A stretch of 64,000 bases of DNA from Clostridia bacterium (GCA_017501345.1 JAFVXC010000035.1:1-64000); one strand, 5' to 3'. Counted from the first letter of the stretch, positions 47,344 through 56,815 are shown. Notes: a model not told the origin generated them from the sequence alone. Translations and numbers: made by a program.

Positions 47344-48819
47344 ATGAACGAGCCCAGGGCAATCGTTCTCGAACGCAAGAAAAAAATCAAAAGATATCTC
47401 GGGATCGGCTCGCTTACAGCGGCGGCGATCTTCCTCTTTCTGCCCGATATGGCGACGTTTGACGTCCTGCCTGATTTCATCGGGTACATCCTGCTTCTTT
47501 CGGGGATCTCTCAGCTCCGCGACCTGAACGATTATTTCGGGGACGCGTACGATCGGTTTTATAAGATCGCGTGGATCTCTGCTCTGGAGTATTTTTCCTT
47601 TTTCGTCGTGCTCGGACTCGTTACGGCGCAGGAGCGTCCCGATACGATCCTGCTTTTGACCTTTGTCTTCGGCGTGTTTGATTTTTTCCTCGTCATACCT
47701 GCGTGGAAATGCCTCTTTGACGGATTTTCCTATCTTTCGGCACGCTGTGACGGCGCGAGCTTTGATCGCCTCGTACGTCCTCCGAAAAAGGTCCTTTTTC
47801 CGAACCGAAAAAAGGGTCTGAAGCGGGGAATGACCGTCGAGCGGGCACCGCTGAACCGCATTGAGCGCCTGCGCGTGACTACGGTTTTCTTCATCGGTGT
47901 CAAGGCGGTGCTTACCGCTCTCCCCGAATTCTCGGCGCTCTCAAAGGACGTCGAGATCAGTACGGTCTTCCGTCCGTACGATTACATCGGCTTTTATCGC
48001 GTCTTTGCAATGATCGCGGTGTTTGTTTTCGGGTGCATTTGGCTGGAACGGGTGACCGAATTTGTGCGTGCTGCGAAGGCGGATGGGGAAATGATCTCCT
48101 TCTACCGCGAGAAATATCGTACCGACGTCTTGACGAAGCCGCATATCTTCACACACCGTCATCTGCAAAACGCGCTTACCGTCGCAAGCATCGCGATGGT
48201 GCTTCGCGTGGATCTGCGTCTTGACGACGTCCACGTGATCCCGGATACCTTGCTTGCGGTGATCCTTTGCATCGCGGTGCTGATCCTCGGACAGCACGTC
48301 GGACGGCGTCGGGAATTCTTTTTGTCGGCGGGGGCATTTGCCGTCTTATCGCTCGGAGCGAATATTTTTGAAACCTATTTCCTCTACAATTACAGCATAA
48401 CGTCGATCGAGACGAATGAGGCTGCGTACACGATGCATATCTATTTCCAGATATTGAAGGCGGCGTCGGAGGTTACGTTCATCATTATGATGCTCTTGTT
48501 CTTCCGAATGCTCCGACACGTGATCTCCTCCTACACGGGCTTCGCGGTCACGCCGCAGGAAACGCAGAATCCGAGCGAAAAGATCAAGACGATCCACAAA
48601 GAGCTCGAAAAGGGAATGATCCCCGCACTTGTGTTTACAGTGCTTTCGGCTGTCTGTAAGCTTCTTATGGTCGTGCTTCTTCTCTGGCGCAGGGAGGGAT
48701 TCGCATTCGAGTGGCTTCCCGTGCTTGACACGGTGCTTGCTGCACTGTTTGCTTTCTTTACGATCCGTAGCATCCGCGCGATCTACAGTCAGGTCGAGTA
48801 TCGCTTTATGCTTCTCTGA
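47344..48819 (+). CDS. polytopic membrane protein, unknown
   Basis: A 491-residue protein with about ten membrane helices. The N-terminal LTAAAIFLFLPDMATFDVLPDFIGYILLLSG segment and a conserved-looking RDLNDYFGDAYDRFYKIAW loop are notable. A cytoplasmic basic loop (PPKKVLFPNRKKGLKRGMTVERAPLN) divides the two helix groups. I recognise no family. GAAGGGAGGT precedes ATG 47344; it lies 61 bases after the previous membrane protein gene and may be functionally linked to it. Confidence 0.7.
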   Translation: MNEPRAIVLERKKKIKRYLGIGSLTAAAIFLFLPDMATFDVLPDFIGYILLLSGISQLRDLNDYFGDAYDRFYKIAWISALEYFSFFVVLGLVTAQERPDTILLLTFVFGVFDFFLVIPAWKCLFDGFSYLSARCDGASFDRLVRPPKKVLFPNRKKGLKRGMTVERAPLNRIERLRVTTVFFIGVKAVLTALPEFSALSKDVEISTVFRPYDYIGFYRVFAMIAVFVFGCIWLERVTEFVRAAKADGEMISFYREKYRTDVLTKPHIFTHRHLQNALTVASIAMVLRVDLRLDDVHVIPDTLLAVILCIAVLILGQHVGRRREFFLSAGAFAVLSLGANIFETYFLYNYSITSIETNEAAYTMHIYFQILKAASEVTFIIMMLLFFRMLRHVISSYTGFAVTPQETQNPSEKIKTIHKELEKGMIPALVFTVLSAVCKLLMVVLLLWRREGFAFEWLPVLDTVLAALFAFFTIRSIRAIYSQVEYRFMLL

Positions 48820-48842
48820 CGCCCCCCTCTTGGAAATTTTTT

Positions 48843-48872
48843 GTATAGATGCATCCGTATCCGGGTATACTG
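48843..48872 (+). promoter_or_regulatory. sigma-G-like promoter of the Asn/Gln repeat gene
   Basis: GTATA (48843-48847), 18 bases, TATACTG (48866-48872), close to the sigma-G pattern; no good sigma-A pair is seen. Confidence 0.45.
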
Positions 48873-48925
48873 TGAATGCAGGACAAAAGCCTGCACAGGA
48901 AAACAGAAAGGTACGGTCAATCATT

Positions 48926-49126
48926 ATGCAGAATAACGCACAGAACAAAGCACAAAACAGTTCTCAGAACAGCACACAGAACAATGCGCAGAACAGTTCT
49001 CAGAACAGCACACAGAACAATGCGCAGAACAGTTCTCAGAACAGCACACAGAACAATGCGCAGAACAAGAAGCAGCAGGGCGGCGCACAGAACAATATGC
49101 CCGTCGGCGGCGACAACTGCAGATAA
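48926..49126 (+). CDS. small Asn/Gln-rich tandem-repeat protein
   Basis: A 66-residue protein. Almost all of it consists of Asn and Gln, with three exact copies of the 12-residue unit QNSSQNSTQNNA, then a GGAQNNMPVGGDNC tail. The upstream GAAAGG and 48926 ATG fit a start. Low complexity, no hydrophobic core and a sigma-G-like promoter recall gamma-type SASP, which store amino acids in spores, but there is no clear homology. The gene has its own terminator. Confidence 0.7.
   Translation: MQNNAQNKAQNSSQNSTQNNAQNSSQNSTQNNAQNSSQNSTQNNAQNKKQQGGAQNNMPVGGDNCR
48953..49060 (+). repeat. three tandem 36-bp repeats within the coding region
   Basis: Units 48953-48988, 48989-49024 and 49025-49060, identical except one base in the first. 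They are contiguous and in frame. Confidence 0.95.
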
Positions 49127-49146
49127 ACGCCGAGCATCTCAGGTAA

Positions 49147-49187
49147 AAAAAGAGTCCGTCTCTCTCTTTGAGGGACGGGCTTTTTCG
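49147..49187 (+). terminator. intrinsic terminator
   Basis: AGTCCGTC pairs with GACGGGCT around TCTCTCTTTGAGG, then five T. Confidence 0.78.
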
Positions 49188-49235
49188 CTTTCTTATGAAT
49201 TTGTAAGCGCGAACGCAGAAACGATCGTATGCCGC

Positions 49236-49646
49236 TTACTGCGCGGCGGTGTCCGCTTCCTTTTTCCATTTTGCAAGAAGAACGGAAAAGATCTCGAGCC
49301 AGACGCCGACGAGGAGCATAGCCGCGAGCGTGAGTATAACGGTCGTGACGGCGACCGAGGAATCCTCGGCTCCGACTATCGCGAGAGCGAAGCCTAAATG
49401 ATAACCGATAAACAGCGACAGGGCAGTGAAATAACGCTTCAATACAGCGAGGACGATCGAGAGAAGCGCAACGACGGGCAGGATATAGCGTGCGCACGTT
49501 GGTGCAGCGGCGAGTCCGCTTGACACGGGCTCTCTGCTGATCGTATAGCTCATATAAAAGAGGAGGAGCAGGAGAAGGGAGAGAAATACACGAAGACCGT
49601 GCCGCCTCAGAAGGGATTTTATTTCAGATAAACGCGATGTGTTCAC
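49236..49646 (-). CDS. small membrane protein, unknown
   Basis: A 136-residue protein with about four membrane helices (about 20-36, 50-70, 72-90 and 95-125). It appears to use a GTG start at 49646 with GAGGT upstream. I recognise no family. It is convergent with the Asn/Gln repeat gene and divergent from the leuS leader. Confidence 0.6.
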   Translation of the reverse strand: MNTSRLSEIKSLLRRHGLRVFLSLLLLLLFYMSYTISREPVSSGLAAAPTCARYILPVVALLSIVLAVLKRYFTALSLFIGYHLGFALAIVGAEDSSVAVTTVILTLAAMLLVGVWLEIFSVLLAKWKKEADTAAQ

Positions 49647-49805
49647 GGATAGACCTCATTTCCCGACGCATAAAGGTGCGTCGCACTTGTATTGTAGCAC
49701 ATATTTGTGAATTTGATATGAATATGCGAATATTCAAATAATTCCCGAGGTGTGAGCTCTGATTTGGCTTTTGTCAGTTTTATCGGACTTTTCCGCATAA
49801 ACCCC

Positions 49806-49834
49806 TTGACAAAGGCGAAAAAATGGGTTATAAT
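49806..49834 (+). promoter_or_regulatory. consensus promoter of leuS
   Basis: TTGACA (49806-49811), 17 bases, TATAAT (49829-49834). Confidence 0.92.
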
Positions 49835-49840
49835 AACGTA

Positions 49841-50135
49841 GTTAAAACTCAAACGCTATGAAGGGGCAAAAGGACGGATTTTTCCGTGTGCAGAGAACTG
49901 CCGGTCGGTGCAAGGCAGAGGACGGGACCCGAACGACTCTCCCCCGAGCGGTCAGCTGAAGAAGCCGCACGGCTTTGCGTAGGCTTGAACGTTATGCTCG
50001 CGTCAGAAGCAGAAAAGTGGGCGGAGTTTCCGTCAACGCGGAGTGGTACCGCGGAAGCCGAGAATATTTTCACAGCTTTCGTCTCCCGAATTTAGAACGG
50101 GAGAACGGGGCTTTTTCTTTTTTCTCCGCTTCCCG
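49841..50135 (+). promoter_or_regulatory. T-box leader of leuS
   Basis: The conserved T-box TGGTACCGCGG is at 50044-50054, ready to pair with the uncharged tRNA acceptor end and form the antiterminator. Stem I shows the AGAGA-like and GGTGCAA loop elements; CTC at 49937-49939 is the likely specifier (leucine). A CTCCCG/CGGGAG hairpin with a T-run (about 50090-50132) is the terminator. Leucine starvation should therefore raise leuS expression. Confidence 0.9.
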
Positions 50136-50160
50136 AAACGAAAGAAAGGCAGAAGAAATA

Positions 50161-52563
50161 ATGCGATACGATTACGTTGCCATTGAAGAAAAATGGCAGA
50201 AAAAATGGGATGAAAAGAAGATCTTTGAGGCAGAGGATGATTTCTCAAAGCCGAAGTTTTACGGTCTGATCGAATTTCCGTACCCCTCGGGTGCGGGTAT
50301 GCACGTCGGACATATCAAGGCATATTCGGGTCTTGAGGTCATTTCGCGCAAGCGCCGTATGCAGGGCTACAACGTCCTTTATCCGCTCGGCTTTGATGCG
50401 TTCGGTCTTCCTGCAGAGAACTACGCGATCAAGACGGGTATCCATCCCCGCGTCGTCACCGACCAAAATATTGCACACTTCACGGAGCAGCTGAAGCGCG
50501 TCGGCTTCTCGTTCGATTGGTCGCGCGTCATTGATACGACCGACGAGGATTACTACCGCTGGACGCAGTGGATCTTCCTCAAGATGTTTGAGAAGGGACT
50601 TGCATTCCGCGATACCGCGATGGTCAACTACTGCCCGTCGTGTAAGGTCGTTCTTTCGAACGAGGACTCGCAGGGCGGCAAGTGCGATATCTGCCACAGC
50701 GATATCATTCAGAAGACGAAGGACGTCTGGTATCTCCGCATTACCGAGTACGCAGACCGCCTCCTTTCAGGACTCGACTCGGTCGATTATCTCCCGAACG
50801 TCAGAATGCAGCAGGAGAACTGGATCGGAAAATCCACGGGTGCCTTCGTGAATTTCACGGTGAACGGCATCGATGAAAAGCTCCGCATCTATACGACGCG
50901 TCCCGATACACTCTTCGGCGTGACCTTTATGGTCATCGCGCCCGAGCATCCGATGATCGACGCGAATAAGGATAAGATCGCGAATATGGATGCGATCGAA
51001 GCTTACCGCGAGGAATGCCGCAAAAAGACCGAATTCGAGCGCACCCAGCTTGTCAAGGATAAGACGGGCGTTCGCATTGAGGGACTTACCGCGAAGAATC
51101 CCGTGAACGGCAAGGACGTTCCGATCTTCATTGCTGACTATGTAATGATGGGCTACGGCACGGGCGCGATTATGGCAGTTCCCGCACACGACGGACGCGA
51201 CTACGACTTCGCAAAGACCTTTGGCGTTGATATCGTTGAAGTCATCAAGGGCGGCGATATTTCGAAGGAGGCGTACACGGGTGACGGTGAAATGGTCAAC
51301 TCGGGCTTCCTCAACGGTTATACGAATAAGAAGGAATCTATTGCACGTATGGTCGAGGAGCTCGAAAAAATGGGCATCGGCGAAGGTGGCGTGCAGTATA
51401 AGATGAAGGACTGGGCGTTCAACCGTCAGCGCTACTGGGGCGAGCCGATCCCGATCGTGCACTGCGCGGACTGCGGTATGGTTCCCGTACCCTTTGAGGA
51501 GCTTCCGCTCCGTCTTCCCGAGGTCGAGAACTTCGCACCCGGTGAGGGTGGCGAATCGCCCCTTGCAAAGATCGACTCGTTCGTGAACTGCAAGTGCCCG
51601 AAGTGTGGCAAGGCTGCAAAGCGCGAGACCGATACGATGCCGCAGTGGGCAGGCTCGTCGTGGTACTTCCTCCGTTATATCGATCCGCATAACGACTCTG
51701 AGCTTGCCGCTATGGATAAGCTGAAGTATTGGATGCCCGTTGACTGGTACAACGGCGGTATGGAGCACGTTACGCGCCATATGATCTATTCGCGCTTCTG
51801 GCACAAGTTCCTCTACGACATCGGTGTCGTTCCGTGCGAGGAGCCGTACGCAAAGCGTACCGCACAGGGTATGGTGCTCGGTGCGAACGGCGTGAAGATG
51901 TCGAAGTCACTCGGCAACGTCGTCGACCCGAACGACGTCATTGACGTCTACGGTGCAGATGCGCTCCGTACCTATGTCCTCTTTATGGGTGACTACGGCT
52001 CTGCGGCACCGTGGAACGATTCGAGCCTCCGCGGCTGTAAGAGATTCCTTGAGAGATTTGCGGGACTTTCCGACCTCGTAACGGGCGAAAAGACCGATAA
52101 AAAGGTTGAATCCGCGATCCACAAGACGATCAAGAAGGTTTCGTCGGATATTGAGGAAATGAAGTTCAACACCGCGATCGCCGCGATGATGTCGCTGCTG
52201 AATGAGGTGTACGACGCGGGTAAGATCTCGAAGGATGACCTCAAAATCCTCGTCCGTCTCCTCTGTCCCTTTGCACCGCATCTTGCGGAGGAGATGTGGG
52301 AAACACTCGGTGGGGAAGGCTTCTGCAGCCTCGCACAGTGGCCCGAATACGACGAATCGAAGACGGTCGACGAGAGTGTGACCGTTGCGGTTCAGATCTC
52401 AGGCAAGGTTCGTGCGACGGTCGATCTTCCGATGAACTGTCCTGCGGACGTTGCGATCGCAACGGCAAAGGCAGATCCGAAGATCTCGGCGATGCTTGAC
52501 GGCAAGACGATCGTCAAGGAGATCTACGTTCCCAACAAGATCGTAAATATCGTTGCAAAATAA
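50161..52563 (+). CDS. leuS: leucyl-tRNA synthetase
   Basis: An 800-residue class I synthetase, of normal length. The HIGH motif is HVGH in PSGAGMHVGHIKAYS (about residue 48), the KMSKS motif is at about 578, and the CP1 editing domain (TTRPDTLFGVTFMVIAPEH, GTGAIMAVPAHDGRDYDFA) and zinc-type Cys pairs (CPSCKVVLSNED, CDICH; CPKCGKAAKRETDTMPQW) are present. ATG 50161 is preferred; the upstream in-frame region is T-box RNA. Confidence 0.97.
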   Translation: MRYDYVAIEEKWQKKWDEKKIFEAEDDFSKPKFYGLIEFPYPSGAGMHVGHIKAYSGLEVISRKRRMQGYNVLYPLGFDAFGLPAENYAIKTGIHPRVVTDQNIAHFTEQLKRVGFSFDWSRVIDTTDEDYYRWTQWIFLKMFEKGLAFRDTAMVNYCPSCKVVLSNEDSQGGKCDICHSDIIQKTKDVWYLRITEYADRLLSGLDSVDYLPNVRMQQENWIGKSTGAFVNFTVNGIDEKLRIYTTRPDTLFGVTFMVIAPEHPMIDANKDKIANMDAIEAYREECRKKTEFERTQLVKDKTGVRIEGLTAKNPVNGKDVPIFIADYVMMGYGTGAIMAVPAHDGRDYDFAKTFGVDIVEVIKGGDISKEAYTGDGEMVNSGFLNGYTNKKESIARMVEELEKMGIGEGGVQYKMKDWAFNRQRYWGEPIPIVHCADCGMVPVPFEELPLRLPEVENFAPGEGGESPLAKIDSFVNCKCPKCGKAAKRETDTMPQWAGSSWYFLRYIDPHNDSELAAMDKLKYWMPVDWYNGGMEHVTRHMIYSRFWHKFLYDIGVVPCEEPYAKRTAQGMVLGANGVKMSKSLGNVVDPNDVIDVYGADALRTYVLFMGDYGSAAPWNDSSLRGCKRFLERFAGLSDLVTGEKTDKKVESAIHKTIKKVSSDIEEMKFNTAIAAMMSLLNEVYDAGKISKDDLKILVRLLCPFAPHLAEEMWETLGGEGFCSLAQWPEYDESKTVDESVTVAVQISGKVRATVDLPMNCPADVAIATAKADPKISAMLDGKTIVKEIYVPNKIVNIVAK

Positions 52564-52570
52564 ATGCTGT

Positions 52571-52600
52571 GGGGCTGAGTTTTTAACTCAGCCCCTTCTG
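52571..52600 (+). terminator. terminator of leuS
   Basis: GGGGCTGAGTT/AACTCAGCCCC with a TTT loop, then TTCTG; the U-tract is short. Confidence 0.8.
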
Positions 52601-52742
52601 AATTTATATCATATATCAAACATTTTTTCTTAAAGTCCAAAACATTCACACTGCTGTCACAAACGCTTGTTATAATAAAAGGTAGAACGTTATTTTTGTG
52701 CGATTGCTCTTAGTCTTATATTTTCGATCGGAGGAAGTTGAT

Positions 52743-53909
52743 TTGAAACCTGTACTTATGAACCGCGCAGTGCGCGCTCTGGCGATTTTTCTTGCGGTGC
52801 TGATCCTGTCCGGTGCTCTTACCGGCTGTGCATCCCGCGCTCTCCCGACAAGCGAGGAGGATCTTCGTGTCGTCGGTACGATCGGTGAATACGAGGTGCT
52901 GTACGAGGAGTTCCGTTTCCTCGTCCTGACCTACAAAAAGCAGCTTGAGGATATGAACGGCACCGATATCTGGGACGACGAGGAGACCTCGGCGCAGTAT
53001 CTGCGCGAGCTTCGGGATATGGTCTACGCCGATCTTGAGTCCAACTATGCGGTTTTGACGCTTGCCGCAAAGGAGGGGATCACGGTCGATTCGTACGACA
53101 AGACGGTGCAGGAATATATGGACAAAACGCTTGACGCCGATTTTGGTGGCGATCGGGGAAGCTACAAGGACTTCCTGAAGGCGATGAATCTTACCGACCA
53201 CTACGTTCGCTTTACGGCGGCGGTCGATGCCATTTACGAGGATCTTTACTTCCTTTACCTTGAAAACGGACGCGTGCCGAGCGACAAGGATGACGTAAAG
53301 CAGTATATTCTTGACAACTTCGTATACGTTGCAAGCATCTGCCTCATCAATAAGACGGAAGAGGAATACGAAGCGAACAAGACGAAGGCAGAGCAGTACC
53401 GTGAGGAGGTCCTTGCAGGCGCGGATATCAACGATTACGTGAAGTATACCCTTGATATTTCCCCCGAGCATTGCTTTACCTACGGAGAAATGGAAGAGAT
53501 CTATGAGAAAAAGGCGTTTGCTCTTGAAAACGTCGGTGACGTCAGCGAGGTCTTTCTCGGAACGGCAGATTACCTCGGAAATACGCGCAGTGCGTGGTAT
53601 TTCCTCCAGCGTCTCGGACTGACCGAGGGCTATGTGGACAAGAACTATCCCGATCTCTTTGATCAGTACACCTCTGCGCTGATGAACGATTACCTGAATG
53701 AGGCGAAGGAGACGCTCGTGTTCGTTCCGAACGATTACTGCAAGAGCCTTGATCTTCTTATGATCGAGCCGATCGATGAGGTCAAGGATAACACGGGACT
53801 GCTTGTCACGCTCGGCGTTCTCGGCGGCGTGGTCGTCATTGTCCTTGCAGTCGTAGTCTTTAAGCTCCTGAACCGTAAGCCTACGACGAAGAAGCGCGTG
53901 AAGAAATAA
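52743..53909 (+). CDS. degenerate PpiC/SurA-like lipoprotein with C-terminal membrane segment
   Basis: A 388-residue protein. The signal ends at lipobox LTGC (about Cys27); residues 30-330 have the alpha-helical SurA/PrsA N- and C-terminal pattern (YEEFRFLVLTYKKQLEDM...), but the parvulin core is hard to see. A C-terminal membrane helix (VTLGVLGGVVVIVLAVVVF) and Lys/Arg tail follow. GGAGG (52730-52734) is 8 bases from TTG 52743; ATG 52758 is further away. It is paired with the paralogue that follows with a 1-base overlap. Confidence 0.72.
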   Translation: MKPVLMNRAVRALAIFLAVLILSGALTGCASRALPTSEEDLRVVGTIGEYEVLYEEFRFLVLTYKKQLEDMNGTDIWDDEETSAQYLRELRDMVYADLESNYAVLTLAAKEGITVDSYDKTVQEYMDKTLDADFGGDRGSYKDFLKAMNLTDHYVRFTAAVDAIYEDLYFLYLENGRVPSDKDDVKQYILDNFVYVASICLINKTEEEYEANKTKAEQYREEVLAGADINDYVKYTLDISPEHCFTYGEMEEIYEKKAFALENVGDVSEVFLGTADYLGNTRSAWYFLQRLGLTEGYVDKNYPDLFDQYTSALMNDYLNEAKETLVFVPNDYCKSLDLLMIEPIDEVKDNTGLLVTLGVLGGVVVIVLAVVVFKLLNRKPTTKKRVKK

Positions 53910-55093
53910 TGCGCGGAAACAGTATTTGGCGGCTCGCTTCCCGCGCCGTATCGGTGCTCCTCCTCTTCGTGACCGTCCTTTCCTGCCTTGTCGGGTGCGG
54001 ATACCGAGCGATCGAGCCGAGTGAGGAGGAAACCCGCGCGGTCGGTGCGGTGGAGGATTACACGGTATCCTATGACGAGCTGTTTTACCTTACGATGACA
54101 TACCGTGCCGCGCTGAAAAGCACATACGGAGACGACGCCTTCGACACGGCGGAGTCCCGTGCACTGCACCGAGAGGAGCTGACCGAGCTCGTATATGGCG
54201 CGATCAATGAAAAATACGCCGTCCTTTCGCTTTCTGCAGAGATCGGATACGGCGAGGAGGACGTGCAGGAGCTCGTGCGCGCGGATATGGAGAAGCTCGT
54301 CGCGTCGCTTGGTGGAAAACACGAATACAAGAAAATGCTCCACGAGAATTATATGACCGACCGTTACGCGCGCTTTGCCACGGCGATCAGCATTCTTGAG
54401 AACAATCTTCTGTATTCCTACGTCAATTATCTCGGAGTGATCGAGTCGGACGTTGAGAAGATCGTTTCGATCGTGATGGACGAAAGCGTATATGCACGGA
54501 CGCGCCACGTCGCGGTCTTTAAGGATAACGGAAGGAGCGACGCGGAAAACCGTGCGCTCATTGAGGACGTCGAGAGTCAGCTTCGAGCCGGCGCTGATTT
54601 CGATTCGCTCGTCGAGTCCTACGGTGAAGACGAGGAGCAGGGAAAAAACGGCTACTACTTTATGCGCGGCGAAATGCAGGAGGCGTATGAGGAGGCGGCG
54701 TTTGCGCTTGCTGTCGGAGAATACAGCGGGATCGTGGAAACGGCAGACGCTTATTTTATCATCCGCCGCGAGGAGAAGGACTATGAGTACGTTCTGCTCA
54801 ACTGCTACGGCGAGGGTGCCGCGCTGTACGACGGATATCAGACCTATACCTTCCTCGCGCTCGTCGAGGAGCGCCGTGAAGAGCTCGTGTTCAGTCCGAA
54901 CGAATACTGCAGGTCGCTCGACCTCACGACACTGCGGCAAAGCGTATTTTTTGATCTTGAATATACGCTTCTCGTGACCTTGTACGTCCTGATCGGGCTT
55001 GCGGTTGCAGCAGTCGTCGCGTGGTGGGTCGCAGTGTCGGTCCGTGCCGATCGCGCGGAGAAGGAAAAACGCAAAAAACAGCGGTCACGCTGA
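53909..55093 (+). CDS. PpiC-type peptidyl-prolyl isomerase lipoprotein
   Basis: A 394-residue extracytoplasmic foldase related to PrsA/SurA. Lipobox LVGC (about Cys30) begins the mature protein; the parvulin domain is recognisable around residues 190-285 (ARTRHVAVFKDNGRS, ADFDSLVESYGEDEEQGKNGYYF, EEAAFALAVGEYSGIVETADAYFIIRR). Unlike PrsA it ends with a membrane helix (about 350-370) and a Lys/Arg-rich tail. It overlaps the previous gene by one base. Confidence 0.82.
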   Translation: MRGNSIWRLASRAVSVLLLFVTVLSCLVGCGYRAIEPSEEETRAVGAVEDYTVSYDELFYLTMTYRAALKSTYGDDAFDTAESRALHREELTELVYGAINEKYAVLSLSAEIGYGEEDVQELVRADMEKLVASLGGKHEYKKMLHENYMTDRYARFATAISILENNLLYSYVNYLGVIESDVEKIVSIVMDESVYARTRHVAVFKDNGRSDAENRALIEDVESQLRAGADFDSLVESYGEDEEQGKNGYYFMRGEMQEAYEEAAFALAVGEYSGIVETADAYFIIRREEKDYEYVLLNCYGEGAALYDGYQTYTFLALVEERREELVFSPNEYCRSLDLTTLRQSVFFDLEYTLLVTLYVLIGLAVAAVVAWWVAVSVRADRAEKEKRKKQRSR

Positions 55094-55134
55094 TGATTTG
55101 ACCGTGTCAAAGTCAGAAGAAGGGAGGGCAAGCG

Positions 55135-56751
55135 ATGATAAACGGATCCGAGGAAAAAAGCCTTGAATCGCACGAGAAGTCGGGCATCACTTCGGGAGAA
55201 GTGACGGGTACTGCGGATGAGACCGTCGCAGAGACGCAGGATCGTGAGCCGCCTGCCCGACCCGTTCGGATGAGGTGGGGCAAGGTGGTCGAGGATCCGC
55301 CCGAGGAGCCCGCACCGCCTCAAGGGCCCAAGGAGCCCGAAAAGCCCATTCCCCCTACGCCGAAGCCCGATCCGCGGATCGAGGCACTTCGGGAAAAGCT
55401 CGCCCGCGAGGAGCGGGAGGCAGAGGCGAGGCTTCGGAGGGAGCGGGAAAGGCGCGAAATCGAGGCGCAAAGGGAAGCCTCCGAATCGGCTTCTGCCGAA
55501 GCGGGAAAAAGGAAAACGCCGCCCGCAAGAGACAAAGCGAAAGCCGCAACGCGAGGGAAGGCAAAGAAAGCGCCTGTGTCACCGTCCCCCCGGCGGTCTG
55601 CCGATAGCACTGATCGTCGTGCGGATCTCCGTGGAGGGGAGCGTACGGCAGAGGAAAACGCGCGGATGCGCGAGGAGCTTGAGCACGAGGCGCTTATGAA
55701 GAGGATCCGAAAAAAGCGCAGACGGGAATTCTTTCGAGACCTCGGCGCTGCGATCCTCGGTGGGATCCGGGCGCTGATCCGCAGGATCCGCATTTCGAAA
55801 AGGCTTCTGATCGGACTTCTCCTCACCATTCTTTTGTCGGGGATCACAGCGGTGATTCTCGGAAATCTCCTGAAGGCGCGCGTCGGATCACTCGGAGATG
55901 ATGCCGAATCCACCGATACTGCCGAGACCGAGGAGGAAACGGTTTCCCCCTCCCGTGGGCTTGAAGTCCCCGAATTGAATGCGGGGATCGTTTCGCTTGA
56001 GGGCGCGACCAAGGGCTCTCTCAAAAGCGAAGCACAGCGATTTGCGAATGCAGGGGTGACGTCGGTTTCACTGATCCTTCGGGACGCGGACGGCGGACTT
56101 CTGTTTTCTGCAGAGACCGATGACGGTCTCGGGCTCGGGACGGAGGGAAGCGGACTTCTTCGGATCGCGGAGATCCTGGAGCCCTTCCGCTCGCGCGAGA
56201 TCTACGTTTCCTGCATCCTGCCGATGCGATACTTTACGGACGGCGACGCATATTCGCGCTCGGTGCTGTATGCCTATGAGACGGCGCTCCTTTGCGAGGT
56301 CGCCGAGGCGGGCGCCGACGAGGTCGTTCTCCTTGACTGCGACGGCCTTTTCGATCCTGACGGAGAAGATGGGACAGATCCCTCGTTCTCGGCGTCGGAT
56401 GCCGTTCGGGAGCTCTTTGGGATCGCGCGTGCGATCAATGGGCGCTCGCCTGCGACGGCGGTCGGGATCGCGTTTACGCCCTCGTTTCTTTCGACGCGCG
56501 ACAGCGACCGTCATCTTGAGGGCATTATTGGGGCGTTTGATCTTCTGCTGCTCGATCTCCGCGCGGCAGAGGACACGGAGGATCTGTACGCCGAGGTGTC
56601 TAAGGGTGTTTCCGATCACCTCTATTTCATTCTGCGCTATTCGATGCGCGTTTTGATCCCGCAGGGCAGTGCCGAGGCGGTCACGCGCGTGTCGGTCGGA
56701 AATTGGCAGGAGGGAACCCTTCGGGAGGCTTCTGCTGACGAAGGCGAATAA
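55135..56751 (+). CDS. membrane-anchored protein with glycosidase-like TIM-barrel domain
   Basis: A 538-residue protein. Residues 1-215 are a highly charged, Pro/Glu/Arg/Lys-rich cytoplasmic region; one membrane helix (about 220-242) follows; the C-terminal 290 residues are extracytoplasmic. That domain resembles the DUF4015/GHL putative glycoside hydrolase type: AQRFANAGVTSVSLILRDADGGLLF, REIYVSCILPMRYF, AGADEVVLLDCDGLF. Whether it is catalytic cannot be told. The long charged N terminus suggests an intracellular partner. It is the third gene of the envelope group after leuS. Confidence 0.6.
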   Translation: MINGSEEKSLESHEKSGITSGEVTGTADETVAETQDREPPARPVRMRWGKVVEDPPEEPAPPQGPKEPEKPIPPTPKPDPRIEALREKLAREEREAEARLRRERERREIEAQREASESASAEAGKRKTPPARDKAKAATRGKAKKAPVSPSPRRSADSTDRRADLRGGERTAEENARMREELEHEALMKRIRKKRRREFFRDLGAAILGGIRALIRRIRISKRLLIGLLLTILLSGITAVILGNLLKARVGSLGDDAESTDTAETEEETVSPSRGLEVPELNAGIVSLEGATKGSLKSEAQRFANAGVTSVSLILRDADGGLLFSAETDDGLGLGTEGSGLLRIAEILEPFRSREIYVSCILPMRYFTDGDAYSRSVLYAYETALLCEVAEAGADEVVLLDCDGLFDPDGEDGTDPSFSASDAVRELFGIARAINGRSPATAVGIAFTPSFLSTRDSDRHLEGIIGAFDLLLLDLRAAEDTEDLYAEVSKGVSDHLYFILRYSMRVLIPQGSAEAVTRVSVGNWQEGTLREASADEGE

Positions 56752-56754
56752 GCT

Positions 56755-56796
56755 TCAAGGGACTGTCTCAGACGTTACAGACAGTCCCTTGATTTC
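56755..56796. terminator. bidirectional terminator
   Basis: A 14-bp stem (56755-56768 with 56779-56792) lies between convergent genes; the stem shares CTGTCTCA with the terminators at 7198 and 29481. Confidence 0.82.
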
Positions 56797-56815
56797 TTTG
56801 ATACGTATTTTCGGG

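Noticed and set aside
48953..49060. Possible CRISPR repeats (36-bp unit)
   Set aside because: The units are contiguous without spacers and encode an in-frame protein repeat.
49975..50160. 62-codon N-terminal extension of leuS
   Set aside because: This region is the T-box leader, including the conserved TGGTACCGCGG.
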